DNA of 64,000 nt from an uncultured Clostridia bacterium (GTDB lineage Bacteria; Bacillota; Clostridia; Christensenellales; Borkfalkiaceae), in NCBI GenBank assembly GCA_930989535.1, contig CAKNLK010000010.1, forward strand, positions 1 to 64,000. Direction: 5' to 3'. The notes beneath the pieces were generated by a model. The model ran no database searches. It worked only from the letters and a program-made list of their open reading frames with translations, and was not told the origin of the DNA. Shown piece by piece: positions 32,220 through 40,704 of the stretch (position 1 is its first letter; the number at the start of each line of letters is the position of its first letter). The translations under genes and the position numbers were made by a program.

Positions 32220-33699
32220 CGCTCTCCTCCTTTTGGCGGTTGTTCACGTTCAGCCGCGTCTTGTTTTTGCCGCGGAACACGGCGGGGCGCGTGTCGAGGG
32301 CATACATATCCGTTTTATACACCGTGTCGCGCAAATCCCGCTTGATGAGCGGGGAGAAGGGCGCGAGCAGCGGCGTGCCGTAGCTGTCCGACGAGATGAG
32401 GTAGTACAGGATAAGCGCCGTCAGCAGGATGATGCCGTAGGTGCCGATGCTCCCCGCCACCACCACGAGCGCGAGCCGCAAAACGGAGAGCGTGCCCGTC
32501 AAATCGGGCACCGTGTAGGCGGAAATGCCCGAAAGCGCCACGATGATGATGGCGGGGGAGGACACGATGCCCGCCTTCACCGCCGTATCGCCGAGCACCA
32601 GCGCACCGATGACGGAGAGCGCCAAAGCAACGTATTTGGGCATGCGGATGCTCGCCTCGATTAAAATTTCCAAAACGGCGAGCAGAAAAAACATTTCCAG
32701 GCTCGGCGAAAGTGCGAGCGCCTGTGTTCCGCCCGAAATGATGAGCAGAAGGTTCAGCGGAATGAGCTGCAGCTTAAACAGCTCCGCCGCCACATATGCC
32801 GCGGGCAGGTATAGCGCCGCAAACACGGCGAGCATGCGCAGAATGCGGCTCACCGTCGCGCGGAAGGGAGAAATGTAATAATCCTGCGAACTCTGGAAAT
32901 CCTCCGCCAGCATATACGGCACGGTCAGCGCGATGGGCGAGCCGTCCGCCAATATCGCCACCCGCCCCTCGAGCATCTTCGCACAGAGGATGTCCGGCTT
33001 TTCCGTCGTGCCGATTTGCTTGAAGATGGAGTAGGGCTTTTTGGAGATGAATTTGGCGATATAGGAGGAGTCGGGCACGCCGTCGATGTCCACGGCGGAA
33101 ATGCGCTGTTCGATTTCCTTCACCACCTTTTCGTCGGCGATGCCGTCGAGGTACGCCACGCACACGAGCGTCTTGCTGTGGCGGCCGACTTCCATGCTCT
33201 TAAAGCGCAGGGCGGGCGTCTTTAAGCGGCGGCGGATGAGGCTCATATTCGTCTTCACGTCCTCGATGAACCCCTCGCGCGGGCCCTTGACGGTGATGGC
33301 CGTCTGCGGCTCGGTGATGGCGCGCAGCGTCACCTTCTTCGTGCCCAAAACCAGCCCGCCCCCCATGCCGTCCACAAACAGCACGGGGTTGCCCGCGAGG
33401 ATTTCGCCGCAGGCGGCCTGCACGTCCTCCGCCTCCTTGCTCTCGGGGAAGTACAGCAGCTTTTCGGCCTCGGCGATGGTCTTGGGCGCCTTTGCGAGGG
33501 AGAGCGGCCGCGCCACGAGGCTGCCGAGCAGCTCCTTGTCCGTGATGCCGTCCGCATACACGGCGGCGCACTGCACGTCGTCGCCCGACGTAAATTTATA
33601 TACCAAAATATCCTCGGCGGGCAGAACGGCTTTGATATTTTGAATGTTTTCGTTCAAATCGGCCGAAAGGATTTTCGGCTGTTTTTGTTTCTTATCCAC
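32206..33699 (-). CDS. Spore germination protein, GerA type
   Basis: The 497-residue protein has the GerA soluble domain (DVQCAAVYADGITDKELL; GPREGFIEDVKTNMSLIRRR; VCVAYLDGIADEKVV) and then five to six C-terminal membrane helices. GerA subunits assemble in the inner spore membrane with GerB and GerC and form an ion channel in homologues. It is the first gene of the operon. In spore-formers such operons are expressed in the forespore under sigma-G; I cannot identify the promoter here. Confidence 0.92.
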   Translation of the reverse strand: MDKKQKQPKILSADLNENIQNIKAVLPAEDILVYKFTSGDDVQCAAVYADGITDKELLGSLVARPLSLAKAPKTIAEAEKLLYFPESKEAEDVQAACGEILAGNPVLFVDGMGGGLVLGTKKVTLRAITEPQTAITVKGPREGFIEDVKTNMSLIRRRLKTPALRFKSMEVGRHSKTLVCVAYLDGIADEKVVKEIEQRISAVDIDGVPDSSYIAKFISKKPYSIFKQIGTTEKPDILCAKMLEGRVAILADGSPIALTVPYMLAEDFQSSQDYYISPFRATVSRILRMLAVFAALYLPAAYVAAELFKLQLIPLNLLLIISGGTQALALSPSLEMFFLLAVLEILIEASIRMPKYVALALSVIGALVLGDTAVKAGIVSSPAIIIVALSGISAYTVPDLTGTLSVLRLALVVVAGSIGTYGIILLTALILYYLISSDSYGTPLLAPFSPLIKRDLRDTVYKTDMYALDTRPAVFRGKNKTRLNVNNRQKEESDGQN

Positions 33700-33794
33700 G
33701 CCGCAAGTATGTGGAGATATAGGAAATTTATTACAGGGTATCGCCCCGTTTGCCCTTCTTTTTGTTCCCGGCTTTTTAAAACAGATTTTGCGGA

Positions 33795-33829
33795 TAAAAA
33801 AGTGAGGCGCTCCGAACGGAGCGCCTCAC
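33795..33829 (-). terminator. Terminator of the 33.9-kb gene
   Basis: GTGAGGCGCTCC pairs with GGAGCGCCTCAC around a 4-nt loop; on the minus strand a run of T follows. Confidence 0.88.
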
Positions 33830-33861
33830 CGGTTGGGGTTTCCCTCTGGTTTATGCGAATC

Positions 33862-34356
33862 CTATGCCGATACAGCCTTCAGCGCGGGGAACAGCAGTTT
33901 CGCCGTCTCCTCGCCCACGATGTCCGCGAGTAGTGCCCGCGCCTTTTGCTCGTCCGAAGCCGCGGCGTCCGCAAGCGCCTGCGCTTCCTCGCAGGTCAGC
34001 TCCTTCCAGCCCGCCAAAAGCTGCTTTACGCCGTCCGCGCGCGAAACTTTGCCGCTCCCGCCCGAAGTCAGCTTTCCGCAGACGACGTTGATGACGGTCG
34101 CCAGCGAACCGCAGGTGATGCCCGCGGAGATGACCTCGTCCGCCGTCAGGCCGTTTGCAAAGCCGCCCGTCGCGGCCGCGTACGCCGCGTACAGCGCCGC
34201 GCCCATCAGGAAGGGCAGAAAGGCTGTCACGCGCGCGGGCGCTTTTCTGAGCAGCGTTTTGCCGAGCAGCAAATCGAGCGCCCAAACCGCCGCGCCGACG
34301 AGCAGGATATCCGCATTGAACTGTTTGAGGTAGGTGAAAAATTGAAATACGTCCAT
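33862..34356 (-). CDS. Hypothetical membrane protein, 164 residues
   Basis: A hydrophobic first half (segments at about 16-34, 42-62 and 75-95) is followed by a helical alanine-rich tail with EELTCEEAQALADAAAS-like character (about 110-164). A GGGAGGAAAA Shine-Dalgarno precedes the ATG and a strong terminator follows, so it is a single-gene unit. Its position next to the ger operon suggests nothing firm. Family not recognised. Confidence 0.68.
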   Translation of the reverse strand: MDVFQFFTYLKQFNADILLVGAAVWALDLLLGKTLLRKAPARVTAFLPFLMGAALYAAYAAATGGFANGLTADEVISAGITCGSLATVINVVCGKLTSGGSGKVSRADGVKQLLAGWKELTCEEAQALADAAASDEQKARALLADIVGEETAKLLFPALKAVSA

Positions 34357-34446
34357 GTTTTCCTCCCGTTTTTCCCCGCCGCAATACGATTATAGCGCGG
34401 AAAGGGGAGGTTTTCCATGTTTGCTGACAGTTTTTTGGCGTTGCTA

Positions 34447-34475
34447 TTGACAGCGCCCCTAACGGGCGGTATAAT
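34447..34475 (+). promoter_or_regulatory. Promoter of the Imm44-like gene
   Basis: TTGACA (34447-34452), 17-base spacer, TATAAT (34470-34475). Confidence 0.85.
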
Positions 34476-34554
34476 GGGATTGTGATTTTCGCTTTCCATT
34501 TAGAATTTGAGGGGTATTATTTGACCAATCAAAAGGAGAAATTAACGATATTTT

Positions 34555-34989
34555 ATGGAGATAATTTATACGGCTGAAACATATGCAACAGCATGTAATT
34601 TATTTATAAGCACAAAAAAGGTATTAGACAAAGCTTTAAGAAGTGTTTCTGCTAATTATTATGGAAATGAATTTGAAAGTATATCGATTATTCCTATAAT
34701 AATGCCAGAATCTATGCATGAGAATTACAAAGAAAGGAAATTAATAAGGGGTAAGCTTTTTGAAGCGGATGTTCGTTTATATGTTGATTATCAAAGATTT
34801 ATTCGAGGCAGATTTGATATTGAAGCAGAACCTTATAAACAAGAACGGTTATTGTTGTTGCTAAAAAATATTGTAGATTCTATAATGGTATTAGAAAGCT
34901 GGAAAAAGGGGGATTTTCAAGGAGAGAAATTGATTGAAGATATCTTAAAAGCTATGAATGTGAAAAGAGAGGATTTAGAAAAATTATAG
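34555..34989 (+). CDS. Imm44-like immunity protein (orphan)
   Basis: The 144-residue, AT-rich gene encodes a soluble protein with a core resembling the Imm44 immunity family (ERKLIRGKLFEADVRLYVDY, then RFIRGRFDIEAE, then helices ending in MNVKREDLEKL). Such proteins neutralise polymorphic contact-dependent toxins. No toxin gene is adjacent, so it would be an orphan immunity gene. Composition contrasts sharply with spoIIE and the ger genes, which suggests acquisition by transfer. AAAGGAG lies about 16 nt before the ATG, a rather long spacing. Family call is by eye only. Confidence 0.6.
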   Translation: MEIIYTAETYATACNLFISTKKVLDKALRSVSANYYGNEFESISIIPIIMPESMHENYKERKLIRGKLFEADVRLYVDYQRFIRGRFDIEAEPYKQERLLLLLKNIVDSIMVLESWKKGDFQGEKLIEDILKAMNVKREDLEKL

Positions 34990-34999
34990 CCAAATAAAA

Positions 35000-35031
35000 G
35001 GGGGCGGGATTTCATTCGAAATCCCGCCCCC
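35000..35031. terminator. Terminator between the Imm44-like gene and spoIIE (convergent)
   Basis: GGGGCGGGATTTC pairs with GAAATCCCGCCCC around ATTC; it lies between two converging genes. Confidence 0.85.
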
Positions 35032-35047
35032 CTCTGTATTTCAAAAC

Positions 35048-37378
35048 TTACGCCGCCGCGTCCTCGGCGCGCAAAAGCCGCACGGCGAGCACGGTCATGT
35101 CGTCGGGCGCAATGCCGCCCGTGCGCTCCAGCGCCCCCGCCAGCAAATCGTCCGCCACCGCCTGCGGGTTGGAAATGCGCATATTCCCCAAAAAATCGGC
35201 GATGTCCGCGCTCGAGCCGAACGCCGCGGTGATGCCGTCGCTCAAAAACACGAGCACGTCGCCGTCGTTCAGCTTCCGCGAAAGCACGGTCGGCCGCACC
35301 CCGTCGAGGATGCCGAGGGGGAGCGATTCGCTCTCCAAAATCTCCGTCTGCGTTTCGGTGAGCAGAAAGGCGAGCGGCGAGCCGATTTTTACGATATCCG
35401 CGCGGCCGCTGTCCAAATCGACCGCCGCCGTGTCGATGCAGGCAAAGCTCTCCTCCCGCCCGAATGCGAGCAGGCGGTTCACGGTGGAGAGCACCGCGTC
35501 GCCCGAAAGCCCCGCGCGGTAAAAACTCTCGATGAGGGAGAGGGAAGTATCCGAAATGCGCCGCGCGTGCGGGCCGCTGCCCATGCCGTCGGAGAGGGCG
35601 CATAAAAAGGTTCGCTCGTCGATTTTGATGACGGAATGGGTATCGCCGCAGGCGCTCTCCCCGTCTTTGGTGCGGCTCGCCACGCCGAACGCCGCGTCGA
35701 GCGCGGGCCTTTTGCGGAAGAGATAGCAGTATTTATCGGCGGCGAGGGCGCTTTTCGAGGCGAGAATGAGGGGAATGCCGAGCGCGCGCTCGGCGGCGGT
35801 GCGCATGGCGGCGGCGGAAATATTCCCCGCCGCGGTGATGTAGATGTCGGGCGATTCCCCGCCGATGAATACCTCCTCGCACGCGATGCCCGCCGCGGCG
35901 AGTGCGCCGCGCAGCTCCCGCTCCGCATCGAGGTGCTTTCCGACGGGCGCGCTCTGCGACAGGGCGAGGTGTTTTAGCATCTCCGCCACCGCGTGCGCCT
36001 GGTCGGCGAGGAGTTTGCGCCCCGCGGCGGCGTTCTCCTCGTCCACGGCGTGCCGCCTGTATTCGGCGAGCAGTTTGTTGAGGGAAAAGAGCAGGGCCGA
36101 GGGGTTCCGGCAGGCGGAAGCGAGGTCGGAGGGTAAGTCGATGAGGTTTACCTTTCCCTTGCCGCAGCCGATGTCCACGAGTTTCTGCAATCCCTCCTCC
36201 CGCGCGGTCTGCCCGCACTCGTTCCGGCGCTCGCACCCCGCGCACACCTCGCGCTCCATCTCCTCCAGTATAAAGCGCCGCCGCGCCCCGTCGTTTTCCG
36301 TGTCGTCGTCGAGTGCGGAAAAGGTCGCCTCGATTTCGCGGAAGGCGGCGGAAACCTCGTACAGCTTTTCCCCCACCATCGCGCGGTTGCGGTTGATGCT
36401 CTCGCGCGTCAATTGCCGCTCGCCGAATCTGCGCATCCGCGCCGCGCACTTGTTGAGCAGTTTTTCGGGCAGGAGCGCAAACAGCAGGCAGGGGATGAGC
36501 GGCACGAGCATGGTCAGGTAGAACGCCGCGCTCGCAAACGCCCCCGCAATGTTTTCGGCGCTGTAAAAGTCGGTCAGGTAGCGCACCGCCACGTCGGCGA
36601 GGAACACGGCGAGCACGGCGGGCAGCTTGCCCGCCCGCAAAAAGGCGAGCGCCAGGGCGGCGTACAGCACGTATTCCGCGCATACGACAAGCTGCGGCGC
36701 CGCGGCGGCCACGCTCCCGCAAATGGCGGGCGGCAGGGACAAGACGAGCGCGCAGAACGCCGCGTTTCCGTTTCGCAGCAGGCCGCAGGCGAGCAGGATG
36801 CCGAGCAGGGCAACGGATTCGTACACGTAACTCCCCGCGCAGTTATACAGCCCCACGCCCAGCGCCGCAACGGCCGCCGCGCAGAACACGAAATCTTCGG
36901 GCGAAAGGCGCATCTTCCCCGCGCGCACGAGGATACAGCGCATCGCCCCGATAAATACGAAGCAGAATATAAAAATAACTGCCGCCACAATGGCGGCGCG
37001 CAGGTAATCGCGGTACACGAATGCGCCGAACAGCCAAAAAAAGAGGGCGGCGGCGAGGAACAAGTAGAGGGCGAGCTCCGCCTTCATCGCCCGCCGCGTG
37101 CGCTCGTAAAACAGAAAAATGCCGCCGAGCAGGGCGCCCTGCACGGCGAACACGGCAAAGGGTATGCCGCCCGCGGCAAAGCTCAAGCCGCCCGCGAGTA
37201 TGTACAGCCCCGCACAGGCGAGCGGGTTGAACCCGCAGGCGAGCGCCGCCGCAAACAGCGCGAGCGAAAATGGCTCGAAGATCTGCATGGTAAAGTTCAA
37301 AAGCAGCATCCCTGCAAACAGGGCGAGGTAGGTGAGCACCGCCTTATAGTTGTAACGGAATCGTATTTTTTGCGCCAT
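35048..37378 (-). CDS. spoIIE: Stage II sporulation protein E, PP2C phosphatase
   Basis: The 776-residue protein matches SpoIIE layout. About ten membrane segments span residues 15-300. A central regulatory region has a cysteine cluster (CAGCERRNECG), and a C-terminal PP2C phosphatase domain has CALSDGMGSGPHARRIS and VLVFLSDGITAAFG, which contain the metal-binding aspartates. In sporulation it dephosphorylates SpoIIAA at the septum to activate sigma-F in the forespore (established in Bacillus). This is strong evidence for a spore-forming host. No clear Spo0A box was found upstream. Confidence 0.95.
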   Translation of the reverse strand: MAQKIRFRYNYKAVLTYLALFAGMLLLNFTMQIFEPFSLALFAAALACGFNPLACAGLYILAGGLSFAAGGIPFAVFAVQGALLGGIFLFYERTRRAMKAELALYLFLAAALFFWLFGAFVYRDYLRAAIVAAVIFIFCFVFIGAMRCILVRAGKMRLSPEDFVFCAAAVAALGVGLYNCAGSYVYESVALLGILLACGLLRNGNAAFCALVLSLPPAICGSVAAAAPQLVVCAEYVLYAALALAFLRAGKLPAVLAVFLADVAVRYLTDFYSAENIAGAFASAAFYLTMLVPLIPCLLFALLPEKLLNKCAARMRRFGERQLTRESINRNRAMVGEKLYEVSAAFREIEATFSALDDDTENDGARRRFILEEMEREVCAGCERRNECGQTAREEGLQKLVDIGCGKGKVNLIDLPSDLASACRNPSALLFSLNKLLAEYRRHAVDEENAAAGRKLLADQAHAVAEMLKHLALSQSAPVGKHLDAERELRGALAAAGIACEEVFIGGESPDIYITAAGNISAAAMRTAAERALGIPLILASKSALAADKYCYLFRKRPALDAAFGVASRTKDGESACGDTHSVIKIDERTFLCALSDGMGSGPHARRISDTSLSLIESFYRAGLSGDAVLSTVNRLLAFGREESFACIDTAAVDLDSGRADIVKIGSPLAFLLTETQTEILESESLPLGILDGVRPTVLSRKLNDGDVLVFLSDGITAAFGSSADIADFLGNMRISNPQAVADDLLAGALERTGGIAPDDMTVLAVRLLRAEDAAA

Positions 37379-37523
37379 AATGCCCCTCGGCGGCGCGGCG
37401 TTATCCCGCGCGCGCGTTTTTGTTTATCGTATCACACCCGCGCGCGGATATTTTCATAATTTTTGTCAAATTATGGGGGAATGGGCATAAAATTTGTTAC
37501 TGATAGGTAGTTTTGGACTATGC

Positions 37524-37553
37524 TTGACAAGTTGAAAAGCTACATGGTAAAAT
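37524..37553 (+). promoter_or_regulatory. Promoter of the 37.6-kb membrane protein
   Basis: TTGACA (37524-37529), 18-base spacer, TAAAAT (37548-37553). Confidence 0.65.
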
Positions 37554-37601
37554 ATTGTCAAAACAAGCGGTCGAACAGATAAGAAGGAAGATAATAAGGG
37601 G

Positions 37602-38108
37602 ATGAAGAGAACATATCAATATTTAAGCAATTACTTTTGGATTACTGTCATTGGCTTGATTGTTATGGGGGCCGTATTCATCGGGTGTATTTTTGTTGCA
37701 ATATATGGAAATATTTTTGCGGGGCTCCTTCTAATGGCAGTGCCTCTAATTGCGATTATTTACGGGGCATTGATTCAACCGTTTTTTATCGAACTTGATA
37801 CGGAAAGTATCCGAGAATTGACGTTGATAAAAAGAGTTAAAAAGGAAAAACAATGGGGAGAATTAACAGCGATAAAATTATTGACATTAGACCTGGCCGA
37901 AGGTGGGAGATTTTCATCTCTTTCTAATTATTGCTGTTTGTTTTTTACAGAGAACATCGAAGAATTTCAATACTTAAATGATATGCGCAGGGAAGATGAT
38001 ATTATGGTATTTGAATATGTGGAGGGTTTGGAAGAAGTTTTGAAAGAATATACCGATATAGCGATTATTGATGAAAGAAAAGAATTTGGTAAAAAGAAGA
38101 AACAATAA
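37602..38108 (+). CDS. AT-rich membrane protein, possible PH-like domain, 168 residues
   Basis: Two close membrane helices (about 12-35 and 40-60) are followed by a soluble part with alternating beta pattern (FFIELDTESIRELTLIKRV, EKQWGELTAIKLLTLDL). This recalls small two-helix bacterial PH-like domain proteins. A lysine-rich tail (GKKKKQ) ends it. Own promoter and terminator; AT-rich compared with neighbours. No function assigned. Confidence 0.65.
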   Translation: MKRTYQYLSNYFWITVIGLIVMGAVFIGCIFVAIYGNIFAGLLLMAVPLIAIIYGALIQPFFIELDTESIRELTLIKRVKKEKQWGELTAIKLLTLDLAEGGRFSSLSNYCCLFFTENIEEFQYLNDMRREDDIMVFEYVEGLEEVLKEYTDIAIIDERKEFGKKKKQ

Positions 38109-38113
38109 ATATA

Positions 38114-38150
38114 AAAAAGCATCGGCGGAAATAACGCCGATGCTTTTTTA
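38114..38150 (+). terminator. Terminator after the 37.6-kb gene
   Basis: AAAAGCATCGGCG pairs with CGCCGATGCTTTT around a 7-nt loop, with a T-run. Confidence 0.88.
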
Positions 38151-38156
38151 TATGAA

Positions 38157-38174
38157 GTTTTAACAGCTTAAAAC
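38157..38174. repeat. Isolated P5-like hairpin relic
   Basis: GTTTTAA-CAGC-TTAAAAC is a perfect 7-bp stem with the core of the P5 loop, left of the intact unit. Confidence 0.45.
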
Positions 38175-38201
38175 AATTTTCGCGAGCAAAAATAATCTCT
38201 T

Positions 38202-38386
38202 GAAAAAGGCAAAACCACGTTTTTGCCTTTTTCCCTCAATTTGCCGAAAGGCTTACGGAAAGGGTGAAACAGCGGCATTATAATAATAAGCGTGCCCTTA
38301 AAAATGCCGCTGTGAGGGGAAAGCCGTTCGGGTTTCCCCTCCAACTCACGACAAATAATTTTGTCAGCTCAAAATTATTTGTGTGA
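38202..38386 (+). repeat. Structured repeat, single forward unit overlapping the mnmG stop
   Basis: P1 is GAAAAAGGCAAAA-CCACGT-TTTTGCCTTTTTC. P3 is CAGCGGCAT/ATGCCGCTG with loop containing AAGCGTGCCC. P4 is AGGGGAAA/TTTCCCCT. P5 at 38346-38386 has foot TCAC/GTGA, bulged G, a perfect 13-bp stem (ACAAATAATTTTG) and loop TCAGCT. The last codons and stop of mnmG (38375-38377) lie in the P5 right arm. Confidence 0.88.
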
Positions 38387-40249
38387 TAAAGAAAGGTACA
38401 CCATCAAAACCGCGATGTCCGCGGGGTTCACGCCCGAAATGCGCCCCGCCTGCCCGAGGTTTTCGGGGCGTATTTTGTTCAGCTTCTGCCGCGCTTCCAG
38501 GCGCAGCCCCTCGATCTTTTCGTAGTCGATGTCGGGCGGCAGCTTTTTATCTTCCAGCTTTTTCGCCTTTTCGATTTGCTCCAGGCCGCGCTTCAGATAC
38601 CCCTCGTACTTGATGTCGATAATCGCCGTCTCCGCGTCCGCGCGCCGCTCTCCGACGAAGACGCCGAACTCTTTGCCGATGTCCTCGGCGGGGATTCCGC
38701 GGCGCAGCATGTCCGCATACGAAACGCCTCCGTTGGGCGCGGAAAATCCGTGCGCTGTCAAAAAATCGGTGCAACGTGTGGGGGAAACGCGCTCATTCAG
38801 CTTCTCCGCGATGCGCGCAATCGCCTCCTTGCGCTGTAAGAAGCGTGCATACCGTTCCTCGGTTACGAGCCCCGCGGCGTACCCCTTTTCGGTCAGGCGC
38901 AGGTCGGCGTTGTCCTGCCGCAGGTGGATGCGGTGCTCGGCGCGCGAGGTCATCATGCGGTATGGCTCGTTCGTGCCCTTGGTGACCAAATCGTCGATGA
39001 GCACGCCGATGTACGCCTCGTCGCGCCGCAAAATCAGCGGCTCCATTCCGCGCAGTTTGAGCGAAGCGTTCAGCCCGGCAATCAGCCCCTGCGCCGCCGC
39101 CTCCTCGTAGCCGCTCGTGCCGTTGATTTGCCCCGCCGTGTAGATGCCCTCGATTTTTTTAAATTCCAAGGTCGGGTATATATCCAGCGTGTCGATGCAG
39201 TCGTACTCGATGGCGTAGGCATAGCGCATGATTTCCACGTTTTCCAGCCCGGGAACGGTGCGGTACATCGCCCGCTGCACGTCGTGGGGGAGGGAAGAGC
39301 TCATTCCCTGCACATACACCTCGTGCGAGCCGGCGCTCTCCGGCTCGAGGAAAATCTGGTGCCGCTCCTTGTCGGCAAAGCGCACCACCTTGTCCTCGAT
39401 GGAAGGGCAGTAGCGGGGGCCGGTTCCCTTGATTACGCCCGCATACAGCGGCGAGCGGTGCAGGTTGGCGCGGATAATTTCGTGCGTTTTTTCGTTGGTG
39501 TAGGTCAGGTAGCAGGGCGCCTGCTTCTGCGGCACCCCGTCGGAGAGGTAGGAAAAGGGATAGATGTCCGTTTCCCCCTCCTGTATTTCGCATTTGGAAT
39601 AGTCGATGGTTCGCCCGTCCACGCGCGCGGGGGTGCCCGTCTTGAACCGCCGCACCGCAAAGCCGAGGGAAATGAGGTTTTCGGTCAGCTCGTTTGCGGG
39701 CGCGAACCCGTTCGGGCCGGAACTCTGCTTGAATTCCCCCGCGATTACCGCGCCTTTCAGGTACACGCCCGTAGCAAGCACCACCGCCTCGCAGGGGATA
39801 ATTTCGCCGAAGGTCGTCTTCACGCCGCACACGCGCCCGTTTTCGGTGAGGATTTCGGCTGCCTCGCTCTGGCGGATGACGAGGTTTTCGGTGTTTTCGA
39901 GCGTCTTTTTCATCGCGGCGTGGTAGGCGTGCTTGTCCTGCTGGGCGCGCAGGCTCTGCACCGCCGCGCCCTTGCCCGAGTTGAGCATGCGGATCTGCAT
40001 CGCCGTCTTGTCGGCATTGATGCCCATTTCTCCGCCGAGCGCGTCGATCTCGCGCACGAGGTGCCCCTTGGCGGTGCCGCCGATGGAGGGGTTGCACGCC
40101 ATGAATGCGATGCTGTCGAGGTTGAGTGTGAGCATGAGGGTGCGGATGCCCGTCCTTGCGAGGGCGAGGGCGGCTTCGCACCCCGCGTGCCCCGCGCCGA
40201 CGACCACCGCGCGGAACCCTTCGGTATAAAATTTGTTGGTAATGTTCAT
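38375..40249 (-). CDS. mnmG: tRNA uridine 5-carboxymethylaminomethyl modification enzyme MnmG
   Basis: The 624-residue protein has the FAD site AVVVGAGHAGCEAALALARTG, the conserved NPSIGGTAKGHLVREIDALGG, GTGPRYCPSIEDK and the GYEEAAAQGL region. With MnmE it modifies U34 of several tRNAs. The C-terminus ends MVYLSLSHK, and its final codons and stop are formed by the P5 hairpin of the adjoining repeat. No mnmE is present in the window. Confidence 0.96.
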   Translation of the reverse strand: MNITNKFYTEGFRAVVVGAGHAGCEAALALARTGIRTLMLTLNLDSIAFMACNPSIGGTAKGHLVREIDALGGEMGINADKTAMQIRMLNSGKGAAVQSLRAQQDKHAYHAAMKKTLENTENLVIRQSEAAEILTENGRVCGVKTTFGEIIPCEAVVLATGVYLKGAVIAGEFKQSSGPNGFAPANELTENLISLGFAVRRFKTGTPARVDGRTIDYSKCEIQEGETDIYPFSYLSDGVPQKQAPCYLTYTNEKTHEIIRANLHRSPLYAGVIKGTGPRYCPSIEDKVVRFADKERHQIFLEPESAGSHEVYVQGMSSSLPHDVQRAMYRTVPGLENVEIMRYAYAIEYDCIDTLDIYPTLEFKKIEGIYTAGQINGTSGYEEAAAQGLIAGLNASLKLRGMEPLILRRDEAYIGVLIDDLVTKGTNEPYRMMTSRAEHRIHLRQDNADLRLTEKGYAAGLVTEERYARFLQRKEAIARIAEKLNERVSPTRCTDFLTAHGFSAPNGGVSYADMLRRGIPAEDIGKEFGVFVGERRADAETAIIDIKYEGYLKRGLEQIEKAKKLEDKKLPPDIDYEKIEGLRLEARQKLNKIRPENLGQAGRISGVNPADIAVLMVYLSLSHK

Positions 40250-40308
40250 AGATCCTCCGCCTTACAGGAAAACCGCAGAACGCGGGCGTTCTACGGTCAA
40301 AAACAAAC

Positions 40309-40484
40309 TCGCGAAAATCTCGGCAAGCTGTTGCCTGCGATTTTCTGCGATTGAAGGGCTCTGCCCTCGTTGCGCGATAATTCAAGGGCACGCATATTAC
40401 AAAATCGCGCAACTTCACCCGCAGAGGTCGCAGGTATGCGACAAATTGAGTGCGCTAATCCAAAATAGCGATTTTGGAACGCGC
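40309..40484 (-). repeat. Structured repeat, inverted pair, left unit (reverse)
   Basis: P5 at 40309-40350: foot TCGC/GCGA, arms GAAAATCTCGGCA and TGCCTGCGATTTTC, loop AGCTGT. Against the 19487 copy the loop-closing pair G-C has become A-T on both arms, a compensatory change. P4, P3 (CGCGAT/ATCGCG), P2 (GTCGCAGGTATGCGAC) and P1 follow. Confidence 0.87.
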
Positions 40485-40509
40485 AATAAATTATTATAAT
40501 AGATATTTC

Positions 40510-40698
40510 GCGCAAGCAAAACGACGCTTTTGCGTTAGCGCACCCGTATTTGCCGATACTTCGGCTTACGGAAGGGGTGAGCCGTGCGATTATAACAATA
40601 TGCGTGCCCCAAAATATCGCACGGCGAGGGGAAAGCCGTGCGGGTTTCCCCTCAAATCTCGGCATTTCGCAGCCGTCAGCTCGGCGAGAAATGCGAGA
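40510..40698 (+). repeat. Structured repeat, inverted pair, right unit (forward)
   Basis: P1 is GCAAAACGACGCTTTTGC in a GCGC clamp. P2 is GCCGATACTTCGGC. P3 is GCCGTGCGAT/ATCGCACGGC. P4 is AGGGGAAA/TTTCCCCT. P5 at 40657-40698 has foot TCTC/GAGA, arms GCATTTCGCAGCCG and CGGCGAGAAATGC, loop TCAGCT. The dnaA stop is 6 nt away on the other strand. Confidence 0.88.
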
Positions 40699-40704
40699 AC
40701 TTAC

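Noticed and set aside
38924-40354. Plus-strand ORF of 476 codons
   Set aside because: Antisense shadow of mnmG; the mnmG protein is unmistakable on the other strand.
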